From the NCBI GenBank assembly GCA_027001895.1, contig JALTLP010000058.1, positions 1-25,228 on the forward strand: a stretch of 25,228 nt of DNA, in the 5' to 3' direction. This document shows positions 13,680-21,733 of this stretch, piece after piece. Numbering within the stretch: position 1 is the stretch's first letter; the number at the start of each line of letters is the position of its first letter. This DNA is from Chromatiales bacterium (lineage in GTDB: Bacteria > Pseudomonadota > Gammaproteobacteria > UBA6429 > Thiohalophilaceae). Under the pieces are notes generated by a model. That model had not been told where the DNA came from. It searched no databases and saw only the letters and a list, made by a program, of their open reading frames with translations. Both the position numbers and the translations under genes were made by a program.

Positions 13680-15074
13680 TTAACCTTCGAAGTTTGGTGC
13701 AATATTATTTCCGATATAATTTTCAAATTTAGTGTATTTACCCAGGAAGGTCAGCCGCGACATACCGATAGGACCATTCCTTTGTTTGCCAATAATAATT
13801 TCTGCCGAACCTTTATCGGGACTTTCTTCGTTATACACTTCATCACGATAAATAAATACGATTAAATCCGCATCCTGCTCGATAGCACCGGATTCACGTA
13901 AGTCAGACATAACCGGGCGTTTATTTGGGCGTTGCTCAAGTGAACGATTAAGCTGTGACAATGCAATGACCGGCACGCCAAGCTCTTTTGCCAGACCTTT
14001 TAGCGAGCGAGAAATTTCTGAAATTTCTGTTGCCCGGTTTTCACTGCTGCCACTAAGTTGCATTAGTTGCAAATAATCAATAACGATTAAACCCAGGCCA
14101 TGTTCTTTTTTAATCCGCCTTGCACGGGCACGAATTTCCATTGGCGACATCCCCGGCGTGTCGTCAATAAAAATAGGCGCTTCGTTTAAAATATTCACTG
14201 CCGAAGTTAAGCGTGGCCAATCCGCATCATCGAGTTTACCGGTTCGTACTTTATTCGAATCAATTCGCCCGAGTGATGAAAGCATTCTCATAACAAGCTG
14301 ATCTCCCGGCATTTCCATACTGAATACCGCCACAGCCTGCTTGGCCTTTACCGCCACGCTTTCAACAATGTTCATTGCGAACGATGTTTTACCCATGGAT
14401 GGACGGCCAGCAATAATAATAAGATCTGATGGTTGCAGACCGGATGTTTTTGCATCGAAATCTTCAAAGCCGGTTGGCACACCGGTATAGGCAGCATCAT
14501 TTTCAAACAGGGTTTGAATTTTTTCCAGAGTATCACCCATTAATTCAGTCACAGACTTATAGCCTTTGCCTGTTCTTGCGCCCTGCTCGGCTATCTGGAA
14601 AACCTGTTGTTCAGCCTTATCGAGGATTTCAGCACTGGTGCGTCCCTCGGTGTTATAGGCTGACTCAGCAATTTCAGTGGAAACCCTTATTAACTGACGC
14701 AGTACTGAACGCTCTCGCACAATCGCCGCATAGGCTTTTATATTGGCAGAAGTCGGTGTGTTTTTTGCCAGAGCACCGAGGTAACTTAAGCCGCCCACAT
14801 TATCCAGCTCGCCCTGTTGTTCCAGCCATTCGGATAAAGTAATAACATCCAGTGGCTGATCGTTCTCGGCAAGCGCAGTGATTGCACGGTAAATTAAGCG
14901 ATGATCGCGGCGATAAAAATCTTCTTCGGATATCTGGTCGGCAACCTGTTCCCAGGTGGTATTGTCAATCATTAAGCCGCCGATAACAGACTGTTCTGCT
15001 TCGATAGAATAAGGCGGTAACTTCAGCTTGTCTGCTCGGTCGTTTGATGCGTTAGGGAAAACAACTTCCTGCAT
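13680..15074 (-). CDS. dnaB: Replicative DNA helicase DnaB
   Basis: A 464-residue hexameric helicase that unwinds the fork and contacts primase. The N-terminal domain (about 18-120; PYSIEAEQSVIGGLMIDN) is followed by a linker and the RecA-like C-terminal domain with Walker A GRPSMGKTS (223-231) and the C-terminal ESGAIEQDADLIVFIYRDE. No intein or insertion is visible. It follows rplI after a strong terminator, with its own promoter-like sequence, so it starts a new transcription unit with alr and radA. Confidence 0.98.
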   Translation of the reverse strand: MQEVVFPNASNDRADKLKLPPYSIEAEQSVIGGLMIDNTTWEQVADQISEEDFYRRDHRLIYRAITALAENDQPLDVITLSEWLEQQGELDNVGGLSYLGALAKNTPTSANIKAYAAIVRERSVLRQLIRVSTEIAESAYNTEGRTSAEILDKAEQQVFQIAEQGARTGKGYKSVTELMGDTLEKIQTLFENDAAYTGVPTGFEDFDAKTSGLQPSDLIIIAGRPSMGKTSFAMNIVESVAVKAKQAVAVFSMEMPGDQLVMRMLSSLGRIDSNKVRTGKLDDADWPRLTSAVNILNEAPIFIDDTPGMSPMEIRARARRIKKEHGLGLIVIDYLQLMQLSGSSENRATEISEISRSLKGLAKELGVPVIALSQLNRSLEQRPNKRPVMSDLRESGAIEQDADLIVFIYRDEVYNEESPDKGSAEIIIGKQRNGPIGMSRLTFLGKYTKFENYIGNNIAPNFEG

Positions 15075-15117
15075 GGTTATTATTCTTCTTTAGATTGTAT
15101 AAACAAGGGATATAAAA

Positions 15118-15126
15118 ATAATACCA
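15118..15126 (-). promoter_or_regulatory. Candidate extended -10 promoter of dnaB
   Basis: On the minus strand TGGTATTAT is an extended -10 element (TGn before TATTAT), 44 bp upstream of the dnaB ATG. No good -35 is visible at the normal distance, as expected for extended -10 promoters. Two earlier AT-rich stretches are weaker. Confidence 0.4.
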
Positions 15127-15214
15127 CAACAGTCCGGCAAAAGACTGCCTAAACTTTGGCATACTGAAAAATAAATTGCATAAGAAAATTAAAATATAGT
15201 AAGGCAAATAATAT

Positions 15215-15240
15215 AACCCGGTGCATGATTGCACCGGGTT
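15215..15240 (-). terminator. Rho-independent terminator of the rpsF-rplI operon
   Basis: AACCCGGTGCA (15215-15225) and TGCACCGGGTT (15230-15240) form a perfect 11-bp stem with a 4-base loop. On the minus strand it is followed by the T-rich ATATTATTTG. It lies 61 bp beyond the rplI stop. Confidence 0.9.
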
Positions 15241-15300
15241 GGGAAGTAGTTACAACAGGCTTTTAAACTAAAAATCAGCTTTGCAAGCTAAGGTGTTGAT

Positions 15301-15750
15301 TTACTCAGCTTCAACAACAACCTTGATGCTTTGTGCAACATCGCTGTGTACACGAATGGTAATTTCGTATTCACCAATAACGTGTATAGGACCTTCCGGC
15401 ATGCTTACTTCCTGCTTGCTAATTTCAACACCGGCATCGGTGACGGCTTTAGCAATGTCGCTTACGGCAACCGAACCAAATAATTTACCTTCTTCACTGG
15501 CGTTGGCAGTAATGGTAATACTTGCCAGAGCAAGAATCTGCTCTGCACGTGCCTGAGCGGCGGCGAGTGCTTCAGCAGCGGCTTTTTCAAGTTCTGCACG
15601 GCGTTCTTCGAACATTGCCAGGTTATCTTTGGTTGCCAGTACGGCTTTTTTATTAGGCACCAGGAAGTTACGGCCATATCCAGGACGAACATTCACTTTA
15701 TCCCCCAGGTTACCCAGGTTAGCGACTTTTTCTAATAAAATTACTTCCAT
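15301..15750 (-). CDS. rplI: 50S ribosomal protein L9
   Basis: A 149-residue protein, exactly the usual length. The N-terminal RNA-binding domain begins MEVILLEKVANLGNLGDKVN with RPGYGRNFLVPNKKA (~22-36). The long connecting helix (about 45-75) and the C-terminal domain follow. GAGGT lies upstream of the ATG. It is the last gene of the rpsF-rpsR-DUF2232-rplI operon. Confidence 0.98.
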   Translation of the reverse strand: MEVILLEKVANLGNLGDKVNVRPGYGRNFLVPNKKAVLATKDNLAMFEERRAELEKAAAEALAAAQARAEQILALASITITANASEEGKLFGSVAVSDIAKAVTDAGVEISKQEVSMPEGPIHVIGEYEITIRVHSDVAQSIKVVVEAE

Positions 15751-15823
15751 CTTTATTTACCTCTGTTAAACAGTTCCCGTTAAAATATTTAAGGAACCGT
15801 GTTCTTTTCATTAATTTCTTTAT

Positions 15824-16735
15824 TTATACCGGCTTTGTTCTTAAGCGGTAATTTGCCCAGTTGTCCGTTAAGCCAACCAGTGCAATTAATAATATCTCGT
15901 ATGGCATAAATACCATCATTGCCACGTACAACATAAATAACCAGATTGCCCTCAGTTTGCGTACAGCCACTACATGGTGAGCCACTGCCAGCCCCTGAAA
16001 TAAAAAAACAACCAACAAGGTTATCGCAATGCCCTTTACTGCTAAACCAGGCAGAGCATTAGCGGGTATAAGCATGGCCAGCAGGACTATCGCCAGCGCT
16101 ATTACCGAAAAAATAATACCAAAGCGTAGCTTTCGGTACTCTTCACCAAAACCACCGGGGTGATAAAGCAAAGACTGCCACCAGCGAGCAATAAACAAAC
16201 TGGCTGACATACTTAGTACCCAGTAAGCCGCACCAAAACTGATAATCTGCCTGCCAATATCATATATGATACTTTCCAGTTCCTGCTGTGTTTTAGCAAG
16301 ATTGGAATCTTTTAAAAGCGGCAATAAGTTGTCCAGTACAACCTTGTTCCACTGTGCCTCGTAACTCACATACATTGTCGCCAGTACAACAGCAGCAAGC
16401 ATGCCAACAATTGCAGCCACCATCACTACCAGTGACAATGAATAATGACTGGCTAGCAAGCGGGCTAAAAACCATACCGGCAACCAGTAAAATATAACGT
16501 ACTCAAGCCCCAGTACCATCTGGCCGGTTAAGCTGGATATGCCCAGCATAAACACCGAGGCAATCACTGTAATCACTAAACCTTGCGCGCTGCCTTTAAC
16601 AAGTGTCACCAGACCAATCACTGCTGCACTGAACAGGCCAAAGGGCGCAAAGAAAATGGCAAGCGTGGCAAAACCAATTACACTCAGAATTGCCTGATTA
16701 CGGCCACGTAAAGCAAAGGCAGCAATAGCCTGCAT
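15824..16735 (-). CDS. DUF2232 multi-pass inner-membrane protein
   Basis: A 303-residue integral membrane protein with about eight hydrophobic segments spanning most of its length, including RIIFSVIALAIVLLAML-like helices near residues 205-230. It matches the DUF2232 family in pattern and in position: homologs sit between rpsR and rplI in many gammaproteobacteria. Function unknown; distant similarity to small-molecule (ECF-type S component) transporters has been suggested for this family. The start has AAGG upstream; it follows rpsR by 16 bp. Confidence 0.85.
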   Translation of the reverse strand: MQAIAAFALRGRNQAILSVIGFATLAIFFAPFGLFSAAVIGLVTLVKGSAQGLVITVIASVFMLGISSLTGQMVLGLEYVIFYWLPVWFLARLLASHYSLSLVVMVAAIVGMLAAVVLATMYVSYEAQWNKVVLDNLLPLLKDSNLAKTQQELESIIYDIGRQIISFGAAYWVLSMSASLFIARWWQSLLYHPGGFGEEYRKLRFGIIFSVIALAIVLLAMLIPANALPGLAVKGIAITLLVVFLFQGLAVAHHVVAVRKLRAIWLFMLYVAMMVFMPYEILLIALVGLTDNWANYRLRTKPV

Positions 16736-16751
16736 ATTTAAACCTTACAGG

Positions 16752-16982
16752 TTACTGGCTATGCGCGTCCGTATATGGAATTAAAGCAAGGTATCTTGCG
16801 CGCTTAACAGCAGTTGAAAGTTGACGTTGGTAACGTGCTTTTGTACCGGTAATACGACTGGGTACAATTTTTCCACTTTCTGTAATATTGGCTTTTAAAG
16901 TAGCAATATCTTTGTAGTCAATTTCTTCTACTTTATCAGCAGTAAAACGACAAAATTTACGACGACGAAAATAACGTGACAT
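16752..16982 (-). CDS. rpsR: 30S ribosomal protein S18
   Basis: A 76-residue basic protein with the family signature RRRKFCRF at 6-13 and, later, IVPSRITGTKARYQRQLSTA. It binds 16S rRNA as a heterodimer with S6, whose gene lies 22 bp upstream. AAGGAA precedes the ATG. Confidence 0.98.
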   Translation of the reverse strand: MSRYFRRRKFCRFTADKVEEIDYKDIATLKANITESGKIVPSRITGTKARYQRQLSTAVKRARYLALIPYTDAHSQ

Positions 16983-17004
16983 ATTCTATTCCTTCCCGGT
17001 TATC

Positions 17005-17403
17005 TTAAGCAGCTGCTTCAGGTGATTGATCATCAGATGGGGCTTCTTCAACCGCCGGCTTTTCAGCAGGTGCGGAGTCACGCTCATCTTTTCTGGCCAT
17101 AAGTGATGGCTCTGTGATTGCCTTCTTACGGCGAATGACCATATGACGGATAACCGCATCGTTAAAGCGGAAAGTGTTTGTTAACTCGTCCAGTGTTTCC
17201 TGGCCGCATTCAATATTCAGCAAAATATAATGCGCTTTGTGAATTTTTTGAATCGGGTAAGCTAACAGACGACGTCCCCAGTCTTCGTGACGATGGATTT
17301 TACCACCGGCGGCTTCGATGGATGCCTTGTAACGGTCTACCATTGCAGGGACTTGTTCACTCTGATCCGGGTGAACCAGAAATACTATTTCATAATGACG
17401 CAT
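17005..17403 (-). CDS. rpsF: 30S ribosomal protein S6
   Basis: A 132-residue protein with the S6 fold: MRHYEIVFLVHPDQSEQVPA at the N-terminus and DWGRRLLAYPIQKIHKAHY in the middle. The C-terminus ends in an acidic, Ala/Pro/Glu-rich tail (about 105-132) like the Glu-extended tails of other gammaproteobacterial S6 proteins. A strong AGGAG lies 5 bases before the ATG. It is the first gene of the operon; the leader carries the structure described at 17427-17467. Confidence 0.98.
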   Translation of the reverse strand: MRHYEIVFLVHPDQSEQVPAMVDRYKASIEAAGGKIHRHEDWGRRLLAYPIQKIHKAHYILLNIECGQETLDELTNTFRFNDAVIRHMVIRRKKAITEPSLMARKDERDSAPAEKPAVEEAPSDDQSPEAAA

Positions 17404-17426
17404 AAATGCTCCTCATGGTTAATAAA

Positions 17427-17467
17427 GCTTCCCGTAACAGAGGCCCCTTGGGGCATGCCGGTGAAGC
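17427..17467 (-). promoter_or_regulatory. rpsF leader hairpin resembling the S6:S18 autoregulatory motif
   Basis: On the minus strand the outer arms GCTTC (17467-17463) and GAAGC (17431-17427) enclose a GC-rich inner hairpin GCCCC-AA-GGGGC and unpaired CCGGCAT and TGTTACGG segments. Bacterial rpsF leaders carry an RNA bound by the S6:S18 complex, with a CCG bulge next to a hairpin that mimics its 16S rRNA site. The position, 23 bases before the rpsF ATG, and the ACCGG and TTACGG elements fit that motif. Confidence 0.6.
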
Positions 17468-17497
17468 AAGGAACTTAAAAATTATTTAAGGCGGCGA

Positions 17498-17527
17498 ATT
17501 TTACTTTAAATTGGCAGGTAAATGCAA
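17498..17527 (-). promoter_or_regulatory. Promoter of the rpsF-rpsR-rplI operon
   Basis: On the minus strand TTGCAT (17527-17522) and TAAAAT (17503-17498, 5 of 6) are separated by 18 bases. The -10 is followed by a GC-rich TCGCCGCC discriminator, the kind found at stringently controlled ribosomal promoters. It is 95 bp upstream of rpsF. Confidence 0.6.
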
Positions 17528-17619
17528 CGAAATTGCGGCGAAAACGTACAAAGAACTCAAATTATGTATAACAATCCCAAATTGAACCTGCAATAGTTTC
17601 CCCCAATAAAATCAAATGG

Positions 17620-17736
17620 TTAGGGGTATAATGCTGAATCGGGCAACAACAAGCCTGAGAACAGGGCAGAAGCCAGCAAAAATGCCAGGTTTACACGCAG
17701 TAAATGAGTATTTTGAGTTTGCCTGTAACGCCGCAA
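17620..17736 (-). CDS. Possible 38-residue single-helix membrane protein after rlmB
   Basis: A frame begins at TTG (17736), 11 bp after the rlmB stop, with AGGA 6 bases upstream, and ends at TAA (17622-17620). It has a basic start (LRRYRQTQN) followed by a hydrophobic segment (VNLAFLLASALFSGLLLP) that could span the membrane. The rare start codon and short length make it uncertain; the rest of the 344-bp space between rlmB and rpsF holds the rpsF promoter and leader. Confidence 0.25.
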   Translation of the reverse strand: MRRYRQTQNTHLLRVNLAFLLASALFSGLLLPDSALYP

Positions 17737-17747
17737 CTGGCTTCCTG

Positions 17748-18494
17748 TTATTCGCCAGGCAAACGTTGACGGACGGCTTCAAAAAGAACAACGCCGGTTG
17801 CTACCGATACATTTAAGCTTTCAACCGTACCCGGCATGGGTAATTTTACCAGCGAGTCGCAATTTTCCCGGGTTAAGCGGCGCAAACCTTTGGCTTCTGC
17901 GCCCATAACAATGGCTAACGGGCCTTTTAAATCCTGCTGGTACAGGCTGGTTTCTGTCGCCAGGTCAGTGCCAATTATCCAGATGCCGCGCTCCTGCAAA
18001 GCCTTTAAACAACGGCTTAAATTGGTAACCTGCACAAACGGCAAAATTTCTGCCGCACCCGATGCAACCTTACGCACCGTTGCCGTCATACCGCAAGACT
18101 TGTCCTTTGGTACAACAATGGCGTGTACCCCGGCTGCCTCGGCAGTACGAATACAGGCACCGAGATTATGCGGGTCGGTCACCCCGTCCAGAATTAATAT
18201 AAAAGGAGCAACTTCCTGTTTGTCTAATAAACGATGTAGCTCGGTTTCGGATTTAACGGCAATGCTCGCCAGTGTTGCCACCACGCCCTGATGGCGCGCA
18301 TCTGGCAAAGTTTCTTTTAACCACTGGCTGCTCACCCGCTTACATTCAATATTTTTTTGCTTTGCCAGCTTAACAATGGGTTCAACCCGTTTGTCTTTTC
18401 TGGACTGCTCTATCCATAGCTCGGTAACTTTAGCATCACCTTCCAATGCAGCAAGTACCGCATGAATACCATAGATCAGGTTACTCGTGTCCAT
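17748..18494 (-). CDS. rlmB: 23S rRNA (guanosine-2'-O-)-methyltransferase RlmB
   Basis: A 248-residue SPOUT-class enzyme that 2'-O-methylates G2251 in the P-site loop of 23S rRNA. The N-terminal L30e-like substrate-binding domain (about 1-75) is followed by the knotted catalytic domain with motifs DPHNLGACIRTA (107-118), VMGAEAKGLRR (196-206) and LPMPGTVESLNVSVATG (218-234). Its ATG shares one base with the rnr stop (TGATG), the common rnr-rlmB pairing. Confidence 0.97.
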   Translation of the reverse strand: MDTSNLIYGIHAVLAALEGDAKVTELWIEQSRKDKRVEPIVKLAKQKNIECKRVSSQWLKETLPDARHQGVVATLASIAVKSETELHRLLDKQEVAPFILILDGVTDPHNLGACIRTAEAAGVHAIVVPKDKSCGMTATVRKVASGAAEILPFVQVTNLSRCLKALQERGIWIIGTDLATETSLYQQDLKGPLAIVMGAEAKGLRRLTRENCDSLVKLPMPGTVESLNVSVATGVVLFEAVRQRLPGE

Positions 18495-21115
18495 CAGCGG
18501 TTTTTCTTTTTAAGCTGCTTCTTTTTTGTTGTTTTCTTTTTGGCCGTCTTTTTCTTAGCTATTTTCTTTTTGGTTATTTTCTTTTTAGCTGACTTCTTTT
18601 TGCTAACTTTCTTTTTTGTTACCTTCTTTTTAGCAACTTTCTTTTTGGCCGTTTTCTTTTTTGTCAGCTTTTTCTTAACTACTTTCTTTTTGGTGATTTT
18701 TTTCTTGCCTGTCTTTTTACCGGTTGTTTTCTTTTTCGCTTTTTTTCTGTTCGGCTTTTTGTTTTTAGCCGGTTTTTCTAAAGTTGTTACGGTTTCAGTT
18801 TTTTCAATCTCAGACTTGTCTTGTTGTTTGTTTCTGGACTTGTTTTTAGCTTTTCTACTTTCGTTATGTGTTGAGCGTTTGCCGGATTTTTTGTTTTTAT
18901 CCTTGTCTTTAAAACGTTTTTTCTTTTCTGAGCGAGGTGTCATACCATCAGCAACCATTTCAAAGTCGATTTTTCGTTCGTCCAGATCCACTCTTGCAAC
19001 CCGAACGATAACATCGCCACCGAGACCATATATTTTACTGGAATGCTCACCAATAAGCCGGTGTTTAACCGGGTCAAAATGATAGTAGTCATTATTAAGT
19101 CCCGATACATGCACCAGACCTTCTACAAAAATATCATTCAGTTCGACAAATAATCCAAAACCGGTAACCGTAGTAATGGTACCTGGGTATTCGTTACCGA
19201 CTTTGTCGAGCATAAACTCGCATTTTAACCAGTCGTTTACATCGCGGGTGGCTTCATCGGCTCGACGTTCGTTCTGTGAACAATGATCACCAAAGTGCAC
19301 CATGTCTTTATGATCATATAAGTATTTTTCAACCGATTGTTTGCTTAAAATATGTTTTATTGCACGATGAACCAGTAAATCCGGGTAGCGGCGAATCGGC
19401 GATGTAAAGTGCGCATAGGCATCGTAGGCCAGACCGAAATGACCGATATTGTCCGGGCTATAAACAGCCTGTCTTAAACTACGTAATAACACGGTTTGAA
19501 TCAGGTTAAAGTCCGGCCGTGTTTTTATTTGAGCGACCAGTGTAGCGTAGTCCTTTGCCGTTGGTTTGTCTCCGCCCTGAACCTGTAAACCAAATTCGGA
19601 GAGGAACTTGCGCAGGTCATCCAGTTTTTCCTGGGTTGGCCCTTCATGCACGCGGTAAAGTGCTGGAATTTTATTCTTTAGCAAGTACTTTGCCGTTGCG
19701 ACGTTAGCAGTAATCATGCATTCTTCAATTAACTTGTGTGCATCGTTTCGGTAAACCGGTACGATCTGTTCAATTTTCTGTTCACTGCCAAATTTAATTC
19801 TGACTTCGGTGGTTTCAAAGTCAATTGCACCTCGCTGGCTGCGTTGCTTACGCATGGCTTTATACATGCAGTGCAGGTTTTCAAGGTGCGGCAAAACTTC
19901 ACTGTACTCGGCACGCAGCGCTGTATCATTGTTTTCCAGCATCTGCCCTACTTTTGTATAGGTTAAACGCGCATGTGAATACATAACGGCTTCGTAAAAT
20001 TTATAGTCCTGTAATTTACCTTGCTTGCTGATTTGCATATCGCAAACCATACACAGGCGATTGACCTGCGGGTTAAGCGAGCATAAACCATTGGACAGTG
20101 CTTCGGGTAACATCGGGATAACACGTTCAGGAAAGTAAACCGAGGTACTACGATTTTGTGCTTCGCTATCGAGTGCCGAACCGGGCTTTACATAATTGGA
20201 TACATCGGCTATGGCAACAAGCAGGCGCCAGCCATTTTTGTTGGGTTCGCAATAAACAGCATCGTCAAAATCACGGGCATCTTCACCGTCGATAGTAACA
20301 AGGGGTAAATCACGTATATCGACCCGCCCCTGTGTTTCACTGTCTGAAACTTCGGCTGGTAGCTGGCTGGTTTCACTTACAACATCATCATTCCAGTGAT
20401 TGGGTAAACCGTACGAACGAATTGCCACGTCAATTTCCATACCCGGAGCCATGTGTTCGCCAATGACTTCAGATATGCGACCCAGAGCTTTGTGACGATT
20501 AGTAGGTTGCTGGATGATTTGCAGTGATACAATCTGGCCATGACTTGCACCGTTGAAGTCTTCCGCGGCAACCATAATGTCCTGGGTGATACGTTTATTG
20601 TCCGGCACCACGAAACCAATACCATGTTCGACAAAGAAACGGCCAACGATGGTTTCGTTTGCGCGTTCGAGGACCTCGACTATCCGCCCCATACGGCGGC
20701 CACGTCGATCTTCGCCGGCAACGCGTGCCATTGCCCGGTCACCATGCATCACTTCGCGCATATCACGTGGCGATAAAAACAGGTCGTCACTGTTGTCATC
20801 TGGAATAAGAAAGCCGAAACCATCCGGGTGGCCCTGAACCCGGCCAAGTACCAGATCCATTTTATGCGCCAGGCCATAACCACCTTTGCGGGTATAAATT
20901 AGCTGGCCATCGCGTTCCATGGCTCGCAGGCGTTTTTTCAGGGCAAAGTACCTGTCTTCGGAGACAAGATTAAAGTGTTCTGCTATTTGGTCCCGGTTTA
21001 ATGGTGTTCCGATATGTTCGAGGTACGACATTATCAGCTCCCGGCTTGCTATTGGCTGGTCGTATTTCTGAGCTTCGCGCTCGGCATGAGGATCAATATT
21101 TTTGTGTTTAGGCAT
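18494..21115 (-). CDS. rnr: Ribonuclease R with an extended lysine-rich tail
   Basis: An 873-residue 3'-5' exoribonuclease that degrades structured RNA. The N-terminal winged-helix region (about 20-85) precedes two cold-shock domains (about 85-245). The RNB catalytic domain carries DGEDARDFDD (276-285) with the Asp cluster that binds Mg2+; an S1 domain lies at about 645-725. The C-terminus (about 727-873) is far more basic and repetitive than in most RNase R proteins. From residue 802 to 871 it consists of 14 consecutive xxKKK pentads. Basic tails are known in RNase R and aid binding of structured RNA and ribosomes, but this length and regularity are unusual. The gene lies upstream of rlmB, with a plus-strand tRNA gene behind it. 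Confidence 0.97.
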   Translation of the reverse strand: MPKHKNIDPHAEREAQKYDQPIASRELIMSYLEHIGTPLNRDQIAEHFNLVSEDRYFALKKRLRAMERDGQLIYTRKGGYGLAHKMDLVLGRVQGHPDGFGFLIPDDNSDDLFLSPRDMREVMHGDRAMARVAGEDRRGRRMGRIVEVLERANETIVGRFFVEHGIGFVVPDNKRITQDIMVAAEDFNGASHGQIVSLQIIQQPTNRHKALGRISEVIGEHMAPGMEIDVAIRSYGLPNHWNDDVVSETSQLPAEVSDSETQGRVDIRDLPLVTIDGEDARDFDDAVYCEPNKNGWRLLVAIADVSNYVKPGSALDSEAQNRSTSVYFPERVIPMLPEALSNGLCSLNPQVNRLCMVCDMQISKQGKLQDYKFYEAVMYSHARLTYTKVGQMLENNDTALRAEYSEVLPHLENLHCMYKAMRKQRSQRGAIDFETTEVRIKFGSEQKIEQIVPVYRNDAHKLIEECMITANVATAKYLLKNKIPALYRVHEGPTQEKLDDLRKFLSEFGLQVQGGDKPTAKDYATLVAQIKTRPDFNLIQTVLLRSLRQAVYSPDNIGHFGLAYDAYAHFTSPIRRYPDLLVHRAIKHILSKQSVEKYLYDHKDMVHFGDHCSQNERRADEATRDVNDWLKCEFMLDKVGNEYPGTITTVTGFGLFVELNDIFVEGLVHVSGLNNDYYHFDPVKHRLIGEHSSKIYGLGGDVIVRVARVDLDERKIDFEMVADGMTPRSEKKKRFKDKDKNKKSGKRSTHNESRKAKNKSRNKQQDKSEIEKTETVTTLEKPAKNKKPNRKKAKKKTTGKKTGKKKITKKKVVKKKLTKKKTAKKKVAKKKVTKKKVSKKKSAKKKITKKKIAKKKTAKKKTTKKKQLKKKNR
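18503..18712 (-). repeat. Coding 15-bp tandem repeat, 14 copies, in the rnr tail
   Basis: The 210 bases encode 14 pentads of pattern xxKKK (for example ITKKK, VVKKK, TAKKK, VAKKK). On the plus strand they appear as repeated TTTCTTTTT units separated by six variable bases. Divergence at the two variable codons indicates an old, selected array rather than fresh slippage, but the locus may still vary in copy number. Confidence 0.9.
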
Positions 21116-21180
21116 TCAGTTCTTCTGTTTATGAGTAAAGACGTTATTTTACAGTGATTTGATAATTTTTATCGACTAAA

Positions 21181-21209
21181 TTGACACAAACAGTACTTAT
21201 TAGTAAAGT
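21181..21209 (+). promoter_or_regulatory. Promoter of tRNA-Leu
   Basis: A perfect -35 TTGACA (21181-21186) and a -10 TAAAGT (21204-21209, 4 of 6) are separated by exactly 17 bases; the mature tRNA begins 13 bases further on. Confidence 0.7.
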
Positions 21210-21222
21210 TCACCCTTTCGCA

Positions 21223-21307
21223 GCCGATGTGGTGGAATTGGTAGACACGCAGTCTTCAGGTGGCTGTGCTTTCGGGCGTGACGGTTCGACTCCGTCCATC
21301 GGCACCA
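21223..21307 (+). tRNA. tRNA-Leu, anticodon CAG
   Basis: An 85-base class II tRNA with an encoded CCA end. The acceptor arms GCCGATG (21223-21229) and CATCGGC (21297-21303) pair perfectly and are followed by ACCA. The D-arm GTGGTGGAATTGGTAGACAC is typical of tRNA-Leu. The anticodon arm CAGTC-TTCAGGT-GGCTG has CAG at 21257-21259, reading CTG codons. A short variable stem (GC-TTTCGG-GC) and the T-arm GACGG-TTCGACT-CCGTC follow. It lies alone on the plus strand between two minus-strand genes. Confidence 0.97.
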
Positions 21308-21460
21308 TTTTTATAGTGTTAGTAATAGCTTCTTAAAATCCCTTTATAATTCTGATTCCAGATATCTGCGAAGTTAAAAACCTGTTTTGCTTATGTGTAT
21401 CCCTGATTTACCAGAGCAATGTCTATACTTTCTACAATCTCAGCTGATTAAATTCGTTCG

Positions 21461-21543
21461 AAAGATATGAATATGGTATCTATATTTTTCGATAACAAAT
21501 CATTAGCTAATTCATATTTTTAACAAAGCCCATATTCATCTTT
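21461..21543. repeat. Long imperfect inverted repeat in the tRNA-purA spacer
   Basis: AAAGATATGAATATGG (21461-21476) is inversely repeated as CCATATTCATCTTT (21530-21543), with a 2-base bulge in the left arm; the loop is 53 bases. This lies in the 426-bp gene-free stretch 21308-21733, in which I find no plausible ORF. Confidence 0.4.
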
Positions 21544-21603
21544 AACCTCACATGTGAGAATGTGGTAAAAAAACATTGATGTCCAGGGTTAGGAAGAGAA
21601 AGG

Positions 21604-21626
21604 TTATGCTGTATTTGACAGCATAA
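21604..21626. repeat. Perfect 9-bp inverted repeat (hairpin)
   Basis: TTATGCTGT (21604-21612), a 5-base loop, then ACAGCATAA (21618-21626), followed on the plus strand by TTTA. No strong U-tract. It forms a pair with the hairpin at 21648-21674. Confidence 0.5.
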
Positions 21627-21647
21627 TTTACAAAGATGTTGCCGCTG

Positions 21648-21674
21648 TTACCCACTGCAAATAACAGTGGGTAA
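21648..21674. repeat. Perfect 10-bp inverted repeat (hairpin)
   Basis: TTACCCACTG (21648-21657), a 7-base loop, then CAGTGGGTAA (21665-21674). It lies 60 bp beyond the purA stop and could block or stabilise the purA transcript end, but neither strand has a following U-tract. Confidence 0.55.
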
Positions 21675-21733
21675 GTCAGGCTTAATATTACTTAGTTGTT
21701 CAAAAAAACTTTTATACTTAATACAGGTTTCGC

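Noticed and set aside
17616..17816. Plus-strand 66-residue frame near the rlmB end with an upstream TATAAT
   Set aside because: It overlaps the rlmB C-terminus antisense, has no ribosome-binding site, and the TATAAT lacks a -35 at the proper distance.
18503..18712. Regular 15-bp repeats as a possible CRISPR array
   Set aside because: The repeat is short, encodes a pentapeptide array in frame with rnr, and has no unique spacers.
18462..19082. Plus-strand 206-residue open frame rich in Phe and Leu
   Set aside because: It is the antisense shadow of the lysine-codon array and downstream part of rnr (AAA/AAG read as TTT/CTT). It has no family similarity and no ribosome-binding site.
21604..21626. 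CTGT...ACAG in the hairpin as a LexA site
   Set aside because: The half-sites are separated by 5 bases instead of the 8 required for a LexA box.
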